Translations under genes and position numbers: made by a program | The notes under the pieces: generated by a model | The model's database searches: none | What the model was told of the DNA's origin: nothing | Seen by the model: the letters and a program-made list of their open reading frames with translations, nothing else | Shown here: positions 1 to 11,692 of the stretch, in pieces | How the letters are laid out: each line of letters opens with the position of its first letter | Numbering within the stretch: position 1 is the stretch's first letter | Assembly (NCBI GenBank): GCA_933228675.1 | Contig: OW121740.1 | Span: 133,383,440-133,447,439 of the forward strand | DNA: 64,000 nt | Reading direction: 5' to 3' | Source: Stomorhina lunata | Taxonomy: Eukaryota; Arthropoda; Insecta; Diptera; Rhiniidae

Positions 1-2240
1 AAAAAATTTTTATACCGAAAAATTTTCTATATAAAAAATTTTTATACCGACAAATTTTCTATATAAAAAATTTGTATACCGAAAAATTTTCTATATAAAA
101 AATTTGTATACCGAAAAATTTTCTATATAAAAAATTTTTATACCGAAAAATTTTCTATATAAAAAATTTTTATACCGAAAAATTTTCTATATAAAAAATT
201 TGTATACCGAAAAATTTTCTATATAAAAAATTTTTATACCGAAAAATTTTCTATATAAAAAATTTTTATACCGAAAAATTTTTTATATAAAAAATTTTTA
301 TACCGAAAAATTTTCTATATAAAAAATTTTTATACCGAAAAATTTTCTATATAAAAAATTTTTATACCGAAAAATTTTCTATATAAAAAATTTTTATACC
401 GAAAAATTTTCTATATAAAACATTTTTGTACCGAAGAATTTTCTATATAAAAAAATGTTTATACCGAAAGTTTTTTTTTTATATAAAAAATTTGTATACC
501 GAAAAATTTTTTATATAAAAAATTTTTATACCGAAAAATTTTCTATATAAAAAATTTTTATACCGAAAAATTTTCTATATAAAAAATTTTTATACCGAAA
601 AATTTTCTATATAAAAAATTTTTATACCGAAAAATTTTCTATATAAAAAATTTTTATACCGAAAAATTTTCTATATAAAAAATTTTTATACCGAAAAATT
701 TTCCATATGAAAAATGTTTATATCGAAAAATTTTCTACATAAAAAATTTTTATATCGAATAATTTTCTATATAAAAAATGTTTATACCTTAAAATTTTAT
801 ATATGAAAAATTTTTATACCCAAAAATTTTCTATATAAAAAATTTTCCATATAAAATAAAAATTTTCTTAATAGAAAATTTTTCTCAATAAAAAATTTGT
901 CAGTAGAAAATTTTTTCAATATAAATTTTCTTAATAGAAAATGTTTCGGTATAAAAATATTCTTAATAGAAAATTTTCGGTTAAAAATTTTCTTAAAAGA
1001 AAATTTTTCGGTATAAAATTTTTTTAATAGATTTTTTTTTTTGTTTAAAGAAAACGAATAATTTTTCAACGAAAACGAAAGATTTTATATCGAGAAAACT
1101 TTTTTATTGAGAAAAACTTTCTATTGAGAAAACTTTTGTCAATAAAAAATTTTTCTCAATAAAATTTTTTCAATAGAAAATTTTTCTCAATACAAAGTTT
1201 CTTAATAGAAAATTTTTCTCATTACAAATTTTCTCAATAGAAAATTTTTCGGTATAAAAATTTTCTCAATAGAAATTTTTTTTTAATAAAAATTTTCTCT
1301 GTAAAAATTTTTTCGGTTTAAAAATTTTCTCAATAGAAAATTTTTCGGAGTTAATATTATCTCAATAAAAGGAAATTCATTTCATATAAATTTTCGGAAT
1401 AGAAAATGTTTTTCAATAAAAATTTTCTTAATAGAAAAATTTTTCTCAATAAAAATTTTCCCAATAGAAATTTTTTTTTGTAAAAAAATTTTGTCAACAG
1501 AAAATTTTTTGTATAAAAAAATTTTCTCAACAGAAAATTTTTCTGTATTAAAAATTTTCTCAATAGACAATTTTTCTGTATTAAAAATTTTCTCAATAGA
1601 AAATTTTTCTGTACGAAAATTTTCTTAATAGAAAATTTTTCTGTATAAAAATTTTCTTAATAGAAAATTTTTCTGTATACAAATTTTCTCAATAGAAAAC
1701 CTGTCTGTATAAAAATTGTCTCAATAGAACATTTTTCGTCTTAAAAATATTCTTCTTTGAACATTTTTCGGTATAAAAATGTTCTCGAAATGAAAATTTG
1801 TTGGTATAAAAATTTTCTCGAAAATAATATTTTCGGAATAAAAATACTCTCACTAACAAAACTTGTCGGTATAAAAGTATGATTTTTTGGTATAAAAATT
1901 TTCTCGAAAATAATATTTTCGGAATAAAAATACTCTCACTAACAAAACTTGTCGGTATAAAAGTATGATTGATAACAAAATGTTCTCGATAGAACAATTT
2001 TCAGTACAAAAGTTTTTCCAATAGAAAATTTTTCGGTACAAAATTTTCACAATAGAAAATTTTTATCAATTAAAATTTTCTCTATAGCAAATTGTTTTCA
2101 ATAAAAATTTTATCAGTTGAAAACTTTTCTAAATAAAAATTTCTTCACAACTTCTGAATCAGAAGAAACTTTTTCGGTAAAAAAAAATGTCAGTGTAATA
2201 GTTTCTTCAATAGAAAATTGTTTGGTATTGAAATTGTCAG
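1..2240. repeat. Intronic tandem array, 32-bp unit decaying into degenerate copies
   Basis: Positions 1-840 are a head-to-tail array of a 32-bp unit (A6-T5, TATACCGAAAAA, TTTTCTATAT), with about 26 copies differing by one or two bases. From 841 to about 2240 the copies become irregular (AATAGAAAATTTTTCGGTATAAAAATTTTCTC-like pieces, with insertions). A segment of about 85 bp around 1805-1890 is repeated at 1890-1975. Reading frames of 60-100 codons here (Lys, Phe, Ile, Leu) are artefacts of the repeat. The array starts before the window, in the intron upstream of exon 1. Confidence 0.95.
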
Positions 2241-2747
2241 TATAAACTTTATCGAGATAAAAAATAATTTGTGTAAAATTTTTATCGATGGAAAGTTATC
2301 GCCATATTATTGTTTTTATAGTAATTTTTCGAAGTTTTGTATTGTAAATTGTAAAATAATGTTGTACTTTTTTCGCACATTTCATTTTTAAGTAGTTTCC
2401 CCTTCTTTTTTATTAGCTTTGTCCCTTAATGTATCCTTAAACTTCGATATCCGGCATTAAAGTTGATTTGTATAACATTTCATTTTTGTTTTTTGCAAAA
2501 GTAAAGAATTCTGAAAGAAAACAACAAGATTTTCATTTGCTCATCTTGTTAATTTTCTTATTGTATCCCTTTTTTGATACCTTGTCCCTCTAAGAAAACT
2601 CTCACACCTGAATAGTTTTTTTCACCAACAGCAAACATTTTGCAACTCTGAGAAAATTAAATAGCAAAAAAAAAACATATAAAATAATTGTAAAAGAATA
2701 AACTAAATAAAATTTTGTTTTATTTTTCATTTTATCACGTTCTTCAG
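2241..2747 (+). other. 3' part of the intron before exon 1
   Basis: AT-rich single-copy-looking sequence without coding potential. It ends in a pyrimidine stretch (TTTTATTTTTCATTTTATC) and the acceptor TTCTTCAG at 2741-2747, which sets the start of exon 1. Confidence 0.7.
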
Positions 2748-2867
2748 TTGCACCACGTTGGTATCTTGAACCCATGGATACAGCCATAATGCTGGGCAAT
2801 ACAATATCAATAAATTGCGAAGCGGAAGGATATCCGATACCCACGATTACCTGGTTCAAAGGACAAG
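2748..2867 (+). CDS. Dscam4: Dscam4-like exon 1: first half of Ig8
   Basis: This exon encodes about 40 residues reading APRWYLEPMDTA, then INCEAEGYP, then TITWFKGQ. The cysteine of INC and the tryptophan of TW are the B-strand Cys and C-strand Trp of an I-set Ig domain; the partner Cys (YYMC) is in the next exon. The APRW start is typical of the Ig7/Ig8 border in Dscam proteins. The exon is bounded by TTCTTCAG and GGTAAGTG and has phase 1 on both sides, so it could be skipped without a frame shift, although that would destroy Ig8. It lies in the extracellular part of the receptor. It is too short and too split to stand out as an open frame and was found by homology and splice sites. Upstream exons are outside the window. 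Confidence 0.88.
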
Positions 2868-3884
2868 GTAAGTGTATAAAAACAAAATTATTTATATGTA
2901 TTTCAGTTTTTTCTATGTATATTTATTCCTCTTCGTGCTAACCATCACCATTCCCAGCTCCTATGGTCATTATTTATACTTCTCATTTCAGTTCAGTTTC
3001 ATTTCTGAGTTTATTTTCTCAATTCAATGAATCTACTAAGTAAACATTTGTTAGAGTTTGTTTAAATAAGTAGCAGTAGCTGCAGTAGAAGGTACGAGTA
3101 CTTTAGCTGTCTCTCTTACTCTAGCTTAAACTATTTCTAAATATTGTTTTGGGAGGGATTTAAAGGAATGAAATCATTTTCGGCTAAAATTTTGTGTTAT
3201 CTTTTTTCTAATTTAGGACCAGCACTAAGGGGATGACCCCTACTAATGGAATGTCTTGTGATGGAACTAGGAAAATAGGTTATGAAAGGGTGGATAAATG
3301 GGGTAGTGTTTATGGATATTTGATTTGAGCTCCCCTATATTGCAACTATATATCTGTGGCAATAAGGAAAAGTGTCTTAAGTCGACATAAAAGAGAATTG
3401 AGTTAAGACGTTTATTGCATTATAAAATTAAAGACGCTTAAATATGTTTAGTCCATTTTAAAAATTTCGGGGTTTTTTCAATGTTATGTACGTTAACTTT
3501 TTAGCTTTAAAGAGAACAGCATAAAGTTACTTAATTTCTAGTGCAACGCAAATTTCAGTTTCGAAAAAGAGCTTAAGTCGAAAAAACATAAAATTTTCTG
3601 AATTTAACAATATGTTTTTTTTTAATATTCATCCTTCTTCTCTAATAAACATGTTACCAATATATTGATTCATAAATTATTCGCAGAAATCAAGCAAAAG
3701 AAAAATTATACAAAATTGATGATATCTTTAAACTTTAATTTTCAACTGAAGCTATTATTCCGTATTGCCACATAATAATAATATATAATTCGCACAACAT
3801 TCCAATTGGAACAAGGGCTACTTCTTTCAGACAATGAGCTGCATCCGATTCTATTTTTTAAGACTCATTGAAAGGGACCTAACA
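2868..3884. other. 5' part of intron 1, no gene seen
   Basis: This is AT-rich intronic DNA starting with the donor GTAAGT at 2868. Nothing here reads as a conserved protein and there is no obvious tandem repeat. Intron 1 (2868-14674, 11.8 kb) is the longest in the window and is filled with mobile-element remains from about 3.9 kb on. Confidence 0.6.
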
Positions 3885-3957
3885 TAGGCCGGGGATCGAA
3901 CTTAAGACCTCTAGTATGCAGGACAGATGACTAACCTGTTATACTACGGTGGTTTAC
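3885..3957 (-). repeat. tRNA-related SINE head, first copy
   Basis: On the minus strand the segment reads CCACCGTAGTATAACAGGT, a middle part, and then AAGTTCGATCCCCGG, which is a good pol III B box. The same head, better preserved, is on the plus strand at 13868. It is therefore a dispersed tRNA-derived retroposon, not a tRNA gene: the acceptor arm cannot be closed. It abuts the 3' side of the LINE fragment that follows. Confidence 0.6.
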
Positions 3958-3959
3958 AT

Positions 3960-5600
3960 TATATTGCAACTGGTAGGGCTTAAGAAAAAATTTTCTCTGT
4001 GGTTTGTTGTTCTGTCTGAGCTCCAACAGATAGACCTGAAAATCCAAAATAAACTTTGAAGACTCGATAAGCTCCAAAATAGACTTTGAAGCACCCATAC
4101 ATGAGAGTTGTATACCATTTTCGGTCGGATATAGGTGGGGTAAATAAATAGTAAGGAGATCAGATGGAGTTAAGTATCTCTTACACCGTTTTAGAAAACC
4201 GCGACACTTGAATGCTTTTTTCAATACTTTAAAAATGTGGTCAGTCTTATGGACGAATTCTCATGCCCAGAACATCAAGAGTATCTGATTCCTCGATATA
4301 TTCAACACCCATTAATACAGATGAAGTAACATGATCGTGACGTTTATGCATGAGCATACTACCCCATTCTGAGATTGTTTCTAAATCGCGGTTTAATGAT
4401 TCATTCATGTTTTATCTCATAGTGGCATTATCTAAGAGGTTTAGTCTATGATTGAATGAATACTAATAGCAAATGTTACTATCATCTGCAAAAAGTAGAT
4501 AGGATTAGAAGCTTGAAGTAGAAGGTCGCTTATAAAGATAAGAAATATGATAAGAGAAAGAGCGGAGCCTTGCGGTACACCTGAATTTAGCTGAACTCAT
4601 TTGATGAGATCCCATCTACTAAAACTCTTATAGTGCGATCTCTAAGGAAGCTCAATGTTAATCGAGAGAAGTTATTACCGACACCAAAAGCAATAAGATT
4701 TGATAGAAGTGCTCCGCGCCACACTCTATCAAACACCTTGGAAATATTCAGAGCCACAACTTAACTTTGGCCAAAACGGTGTATTGAATGACACCATTTT
4801 TCCGAAATGAAGGCTAGCATGTCTCCCGTAGAGCGTCCTCTACGAAATCCTTACTGCCGGTCGCTGGTGTAGTAGTTTACCATACTCTCCAAAACTTTGG
4901 AGAGTACAGAACAAATTGCTATTTTGCGGAAATTTTCAGGGTTGGTAGCCTCACCCTTTTAGGGATTGGCGTTACATTATCAACCTTCCAACACCGAGGA
5001 AATTTACCAGCATGGTACAAGGTGCTGAAAAGGTTAGCTAATGGACGCGAAAGCGTTAAAAAGCACTGCTTCAAGACCAGTGCTGGAATACCATCCGACC
5101 CTGGAGACTTGTTTATATTGAGATCCGCTTAAAGCCTTTTTGTCGTGTTATAAAGAATATATTTGGCATAGTTACGGATACTAATTCGAGCTCTGGTCGA
5201 GCGCTTTCTTTTAAGCTGGAATTTCTTGGAAATAATTCAGGTAAAAGGTTAGCTTTATCAACCGGGTCAGTGAATGTTTCACAATTCGGTTAGACAGAAG
5301 AAATTGAAGAACTAGAATTATTCTTAGCTCGTTTAACGAATGACTAGAAACCCTTACTGCTCCGAGGAGCAGCAAGAATTTTAGTATGAAGACGCTGCTC
5401 GTGCTGAGCTTTATCACGCCTTAATACTTTAGCAAATATACACCTCGCACGTTTGCTTGAAAATCAGAAACTGGAATTTGGTTATTACGCCAGTTACTGA
5501 AAGCTTCCTCTCGGGATCTGACTGCTTGTTCTCACATCTGATTAAACCAAGTTTTTACCTTTGGATTATTCCAGGTACCTTAACTGTTTTAACTTTTATC
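3960..5600 (-). pseudogene. Degenerate jockey-type LINE reverse transcriptase
   Basis: Read on the minus strand from about 5600 down, the frames carry parts of a non-LTR retrotransposon ORF2. They are a pre-RT stretch, SPGSDGIPALVLK (around 5110), LFSTLYHAGKFPRCWK (around 5000), FDRVWRGALL (around 4700), LRDRTIRVLVDG (around 4630), LNRDLETISEWG (around 4370), and AFKCRGFLKRCKRYLTPSDLLTIY (around 4160). This order matches the RT and thumb of jockey-like elements. Many stops and frame shifts are present and the catalytic FADD block is not intact, so the copy is dead. The endonuclease half of probably the same element is at 6250-6545 in the same orientation, separated by an AT-rich repeat. Confidence 0.8.
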
Positions 5601-5950
5601 GTGAAAGTCAGAAAATGAAGGTTATTTTTTTACTTTTATTTTTTCGATAAAAAATAACAGTTATTTTCAAGCAAAACTGAAAGATATTTTTTGACTTTTT
5701 TTTTTACCAAAAATAAAAGTTATTCTTGACTTTTATTTTTTCGAGCAGAAATACATTTTCTTTGCAAAAATAAAAATTTTTTTAGACTTTTATTTTTTCG
5801 AGCAGAAATAAAAGTTATATTTGTGTTTTCAACCCTAATTATGAAAATTTGGTCCAAGACTATCAAAAGGATATACATGGTCTTTTTCTCCGTCATTTCC
5901 TTGAGGCTGCTTTTTTTAATCAAAAAATCATAAATAACAGTTATTTTCGG
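5590..5950. repeat. Imperfect AT-rich repeat interrupting the LINE remains
   Basis: Short imperfect copies of ACTTTTATTTTTTCGA followed by a variable A/T stretch recur at about 5632, 5727 and 5787. This block separates the LINE endonuclease and RT fragments. It could be a local slippage product or an insertion. Confidence 0.55.
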
Positions 5951-6249
5951 TCCTGGTTTAAATATTTTTCACTGGGATAAACATTTTCATTCCCAGCTTA
6001 ATAACATTAGAAACCATTTCCGCCGAGGCAATTACATAACTGTCGAGGAGACAAAGTTTTCAGTTAAAATGCCTATGCTCTACCCAACGACTTTTTTCGT
6101 ATGGAAAAGTTGAACGTTTCGTAGTTGTTCGCGAAATGCGGAAATGGTACAGCGGTCGGATCTGAGAGGTGTAAGAACCTTTACTTCATACTTATCAGTG
6201 TGTGAAGTAAGGAAAAGGTCAAGGATGTTTTGTTGGTGCCCATCAACAC

Positions 6250-6545
6250 ATGGAATTATGTTGGCTCATTCGCCCGTTGCGCATGGTGATTATGCGAATG
6301 GTGAAGCCAGGACGAGTTGTGAAATTTGAAATCACCAGCAATAACGATTTTACTGCTAGTACAACTCTCGAGGATCTTTGAAATCGAATCTGAAAGGGCA
6401 TCTAAGCTAGATAAAGTTGTGTCCCTTTCCGCGTTTGAGCTTCTATAAAGAAACCCGAATTCGTTATCATGCGTGATTAATGATTGCTGGCATTGGAACC
6501 CAACTTCATACCTTATGTACATTACAAAAGGGAAAATCTGCATTC
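6250..6545 (-). pseudogene. LINE endonuclease-domain fragment
   Basis: An open stretch of 95 codons on the minus strand contains FGFLYRSSNA, then SKIVIAGDFKFHNSSWL. The GDFxxHxxxWL pattern is the AP-endonuclease signature of jockey-clade non-LTR elements; here the expected Asn after GDF is Lys, so a catalytic-site residue is lost. It lies in the same orientation as the RT fragment at 3960-5600 and is upstream of it in reading order, as expected for EN-RT in one ORF2. It is a remnant with no function expected in the host gene. Confidence 0.75.
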
Positions 6546-6925
6546 CGTATTCTTCAAGCTATTTGGAAATCAATACCAACTAAGTTACGAATATACAACT
6601 CGAATGTCAAGTCCATCGTGTATTACAACAGCGAAACATGGAAACGCACAAATGCCATCGATAAATGGCTGCAAACCTTTACAAACAAATACTTAAGGCA
6701 AATTCTTAATATATGAATCGCATAAGAAATGAAGATCTACTTAATGCAATTTCCGTTGACATAGGTATGTCAACGGAAATGGCGGTGGATAAGCCAAACA
6801 CTTCGAAGGCTTAATACAAACATTGCTCGACAAGTGCTTAGTTGGAATCAACAGGGAGAGCACGTCGTGTTGGTATACCTGCTAGAACGTGGATAAGATC
6901 AACTGATGCGGAGTTGAAAGAATAA
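6535..6925 (+). pseudogene. C-terminal piece of a second LINE, opposite orientation
   Basis: On the plus strand, successive frames read IPTKLRIYNSNVKSIVYYNSETW, WLQTFTNKYLRQILNI, RWRWISQTLRRLN and GIPARTWIRSTDAELKE. This is the familiar C-terminal region of another class of non-LTR reverse transcriptases (the WRWIGHTLRR type). Stop codons and shifts break it. It is fused tail to tail with the jockey-type fragment at about 6540, so at least two insertions of different families overlap here. Confidence 0.6.
6749..6780. repeat. Perfect 15-bp inverted repeat with a 2-base spacer
   Basis: ATTTCCGTTGACATA, then GG, then the exact reverse complement. It lies within the second LINE remnant, between its thumb-like and C-terminal motifs. 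Confidence 0.85.
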
Positions 6926-7950
6926 AAATATTATACAATGTATGTACTTATTTGATCACAAAATATCCCTGTGAAAAAACAAGAGTAATTTCTAACAGTC
7001 CCCATTGTTGCTTTTCGTCTACACAACTATTAAACGTTTATATATAGATTATGTATCTTTAAATCTCATTTTTTAATTTATATAAAATCTACACTTTAGT
7101 CCACAAAAGTACCTCAGATTTATATGGAAAAAAATACAATAAATTCAAAAAAAGAAAACTATAAGATAAATTCATGTATTTGAGTTAAACAAACTCTTAC
7201 ACATTCAACGAATCCTATCCAAATAAAAGTGGGCATTAAATATTTTGTTTAAATACATTCAGTATCATTTCCTTTCACAAAAACCAATCGTCCTGCCAAT
7301 ACGCCAGCTAACCAACGAGTCTGTCGGTCAAATAGCCATGATAACTAACGGCAGGTGGCTGGCAGACGTAAAAGTGCTGGTAATCTCTAGAAGTGAGTTC
7401 ATTAAAGTTTGATATTATTTTGGGTTACAAGTTTCTTTTCGCAAAAAAAAAAAAATAACACAAAAACTGTAAAAGTAGAAAAGGATGTTCATTTCAATGG
7501 AAAGAAATACTTTTATTTTGTTGTTCTTATTCGTATTTTTCTCCAAACTTAATTCGCAAAAGAAGCGTAATAAACTGAAAGGGATTTATTAGTGAATACG
7601 GGGTATTAACGTAGTAAAAGGGTAGAAAAAGAAACCAAATATAAAAAAATACAAAGTTTGTTTAATAAAAAAAATAAATGGGGAAAATAAGGTTAATTGA
7701 TTAGTTGAAAAGCTGTTAATTTTTCATTTGAAAAATTTAATTATACAAATGCAAAAATGTTGCTTTGAAATGTTTATTTTTTGATAGTCAAAAGGTTTAT
7801 TTAACGGAAGTAGACTGGCAAATTATTAAAGAGGATTATTTTTAAGCCAAGCAAAAATTTGGGTTAATTAGTTTGGTGGGGTTATCAAATAACTATGTAT
7901 TTATTGAAACTGCTTAAACTGAAATCAGCAAAATTTCCTTAATCATAATT
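6926..7950. other. Intron 1 sequence without recognised features
   Basis: AT-rich sequence with A-rich runs near 7440 and 7670. No conserved reading frame, RNA gene or clear repeat structure was seen. Confidence 0.55.
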
Positions 7951-8233
7951 ACACTACACAACAAATGAATATCTTTTGAAAAGTGGAAGGTCGTGACTAT
8001 ATGGGTCCTATTCTACTATCAAATTATAGTAAAACTCTATACTCAGTTTTTCCAAGTTAGTGACCGTTTTATGTTTATGGGCCTCCAAAGTTTCTCAATA
8101 TTAGCATGATGCCTAAAAAAAGGTATCATGAGTTTTTACCAAATATCTAATAGTCTCTTAAAAATATCACTTAACTATGTTCGGAAAAAATGTAGCCAAG
8201 AGTATTGCTAAAATTTTATGATAAAAGGTAAAA

Positions 8234-8762
8234 ACACAATTGGGACGAATGACTAATTTCGTCCAGCACGACGAATTCGGATTTAAAAATTCGTCTTGTA
8301 AATTCGTCGATTGAACACATTTGCGACGAAAAACGTTGTTGACGCCATTTTTGTTGATTTAATATTTGCACAAATTACTTACACTTTCGGACATATCGCG
8401 CACTCACAACATTTGCAATTTTTTTTTTATTTTATTCTTTTATTATTACACAAGATTATTGTATTTAAATAATTTTATTTGAAATAAATATTTTTTGTTT
8501 ACACTTTATAAGGTGACCATATTTAACAAGAACACATATAATTTCTAATATTTTACAACAGAAATATATATACAGCCACTCTAATCCAGTTTAGTCGTCG
8601 TTCGTCTGCGTATGAAATGGAAACAAACCTATCGCACTGTTCGATACGCACGACGAATTTCGTCGTACGCATCAATTGTGAGCACACTCATATAAGCCCA
8701 TATGTTCTATTTCTAACGACGAATATTCGTTCCGAAAAATTGGTCGTTCGTTCCAATTGTGT
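8234..8762. mobile_element. 529-bp MITE with about 20-bp terminal inverted repeats
   Basis: It starts ACACAATTGGGACGAATGAC and ends with the near reverse complement GTCGTTCGTTCCAATTGTGT. It has no coding capacity. Inside there are several CGACGAA motifs in both orientations and a near-palindrome around 8645-8675 (ACGACGAA/TTTCGTCGT). It splits the left arm of the 7951-13806 element, so it inserted later. Confidence 0.8.
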
Positions 8763-9019
8763 TTCATACTAAAAATTTATTTTATCTTAAAGTTTTTAAA
8801 AAAAAAGTTAAAGAAAATTTTTTTTGTTTTTAATTTTTTGATCATAACTTTTTGGAAATCCTGATTTTTCCAACACTATATTTGAGAAAATGGTAGCCAC
8901 AGTAAAGCTAAACAACTTCTGTGAACGAACCAATATAATTTTAACGTGTTTGGATACCAAAAATAGGTCATAAAGACTCCCTTGTGCCAAAAAATTTATA
9001 TTTTTAACTCAAATATTAT

Positions 9020-9800
9020 ATCAAGTAAGAAATTGCTATAGTCGGTCAAGCCCGACCATACGATACCCTTCACCACTAAGGTCAAAGGTGTTCTTTTTCC
9101 TGCATAAAGACAAATATTTGCTAAATTTTGCCATCATACAAACATATTCTCAAAACTTATACATTTAAGCTGTTTCCGTCATTTGAACTTATATGAGAAC
9201 TAGGGTCAAATGTGAACCGATGATCTCGAAATTTGGCGAATTAATTACAGTTGTTACAAAAATTATGTACGCCAAAAATAAACTTAAAATTCTCATTATC
9301 TTGGGATTAACGAGCCTTGTAATTTTGTCCCATTTAGTGCGTTTTGAGAAAAGAGTTTGTATGGGAGCTATGGTCAAATGTGAACCGATTTCAACGAAAT
9401 TTCGTACAGTGATTTAAGTTTACATAAGCAGTATTTGTTTTAAATTTCGTGAAAAAATATTGATTTTTGTGGCCAATATATCAATTCCGGGAAGTGGGAC
9501 CTATGGGAGGTACCATAAATAATGGACCGATTTCGACGAATTTCAATAGCCATGGTCCGATTATCAAAAAAATGATCTGTGCCAAATTTTATCAAATAAT
9601 CTTTAGAATTGCGACCTGTAGTTTGGTTACAAGGTTTACATGGGGGTCCAGCCAGCCAGACGGACGAACATCGCTAAATCGACTCAGAAAGTGATTCTAA
9701 GCTTATTGGTATGGGTCTAAGACAAAATTTTCTATGCGCTACATAGATCAGCACAAACTTATAATACCTTTTCCACCTATGGTGGTGAAGGGTATAATTA
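9020..9800 (+). mobile_element. Dispersed mini-me/Helentron-like repeat, copy A
   Basis: It begins CTATAGTCGGTCAAGCCCGA and ends with a hairpin (CCACCTATGGTGG) followed by TGAAGGGTATAA. A GACGGACG stretch followed by CATCGCTAAATCGACTCAGA lies near 9660. Similar copies are at 44630-45373 and 47785-48592, and inverted fragments are at 47575-47780 and 59524-59775. A GTCY/GACG proto-microsatellite and a 3'-terminal hairpin fit the mini-me/DINE-like, Helentron-associated repeats known from Diptera; this classification is inferred. It occupies the core of the long-armed element. Confidence 0.7.
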
Positions 9801-10614
9801 GCAATATCTCAAAAACGTCTTTTTGCAAAAAAGAACTTTTTTGTTGTGGAAAATAAATCTCTGAGGTTATTAGAACAATGTTTGTTCTACGACTTCTTTG
9901 TTTCTGATTTCTGTAAAAAGATGGCGCTATTTTTAGGTTACATACGGAAATCGCATTTTTAATAACAAAAACTAAAAAATATGGTTTAACAATGTTCCTC
10001 AACTTTGTTCAGGAGCATTTGGTCTATCTTTTTTCTGAATGTATCTACATCGAAAAAGATCCAAATAAAATGTATTTGATACAGTTGTAAGAAACATGGC
10101 AATACCGCCACCTTGCGGCAATTTGTTGTAACATTTTTAGACAAATAATAAGGAATCTAGAGGCAAAAGTAGTCAATACTTCACCGAATCTGATACTTTT
10201 TTATAGGATCTCATTTAAATTTGAATATGTTAATTGCATTCAATGCAACTAGGGTTAACATGTGATTAAAAAATCATCTCTTATACCACTTGGATCATTT
10301 TAACCGTCAAACGATTCTATCAAACAGCAATTTTCAAAATTTTTTACGTGCTTAAATTTGAGTTAAAAATTTTATTTTGTTGGCACAAGGGAGTCTATAT
10401 GACCTATTTTTGGTATCTAGACACGTTCAGATTATATTGATGTGTTCACAAAAGCTATTTAGCTTTGCTGTGGCTACAATTTCCCCAAATATAGTGTAGG
10501 AAAAATCAGGATTTCTAAAAAGTTATGATCAAAAAATTAAAAACAAAAAAATTTTTCATTAGCTTTTTTAAAAAAGTTCTAAGATAACATACATTTTTAT
10601 ATTAAAATTTCAGC

Positions 10615-11692
10615 AAAAAACTAGCTGATTTTACCCGGCGTTGCCCGGGTTAGCAGTTAAAGTTTTTAACTTATTACTGTGTTAACACTTTCTTTAAAAA
10701 TTAACAATTATGAAATATTTTTATTAGTTTTTTAAATTGAATCCTTTAATCATGTATTTGCTTATTTGGTAAATTTTTCTAAATGTATAATCCAAACTTA
10801 AAATAAAAAAAAATTTAGAAAGAAAGCCGTTCTCAAGATATACAATTTTAAAGAAAAGGGGAATTTTATCCCCATTTTCCAATTCCAAGGTCACTGTTGG
10901 TCCATTTTCAAAAAAAAATCGGTCATCCATATTTCCATATCGGTCAATATATGACTTATATAGGAGGGGTCACACCCATTTGAGATTTCAAAAAAAAAAG
11001 AACGTAGCAAATTTTCCCACCGGTAACTCCTTACATACTGTAAGGAATTAAAGAAAAATCGGTCGGCTCGGTCATCCATATTTGTCATTTTTAATATTTT
11101 ACTTATATGGGAGCGGTCACGCCCACTTGAGATTTAAAAAAACTCGGACTATTTTATCCGCCAGTTACGCCTTAAAATACTATTTAAGAAAAATCCGTCC
11201 TCAGGGTCTTCCATTTTTGTCATTTTTAATATTTTAACTTATATGCGGGGGGTTATCTATATTTGTCATTTTTAATATATGCGTTATATGGGAGGGGTCA
11301 TGCCCAATTGAGATTTCAGAAAAAAGACTTGCTTATTTTAACCACCGGTCACATCATACCATACTGTCAAAATTTCAGAAAAATCGGGCAGCTGGTCATC
11401 CATATTTGTCATTTTCAATAATTTACTTAGGTGTCACGCCCACTTGAGATTTAGAAAAAATTCTCGGCTATTTAAACTACCGGTCACACCATACTAAATT
11501 TCAGAAAAATCGGTAGGATTGATCATCCATAATTTTTAAAATCTGACTTATATGTGAGGGGTCACGCCCACTTGAGTTTTCAAAAAAAAAATTTGGTCTA
11601 CTTTACCCATCGGTCACAAATTAACATACTGTCAAAATTTCAGAAAAAACGCGCCTCTCGGTCGCCTATATTTGTCATTTTTAATATACTAG
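10615..11692 (+). repeat. RTE-like repeat with an internal minisatellite of about 130-190 bp units
   Basis: It opens with TTTACCCGGCGTTGCCCGGG at about 10630. Then come about five imperfect units, each containing TTATATGGGAGGGGTCACGC, CCACTTGAGATTT, ACCGGTCACACCATACTGTC, AAATTTCAGAAAAATCGG and CATCCATATTTGTCATTTTT. The continuation and 3' end of the same element are found at 13310-13555. It sits in the right arm of the long-armed element at 7951-13806. Confidence 0.75.

Noticed and set aside
7257..7400. Possible extra exon (GC-richer stretch with CCAATCGTCCTGCCAATACG)
   Set aside because: Exons 1 and 2 already join into a complete Ig8 without it, and the stretch has no Ig/FN motif or clean splice-site pair in frame.
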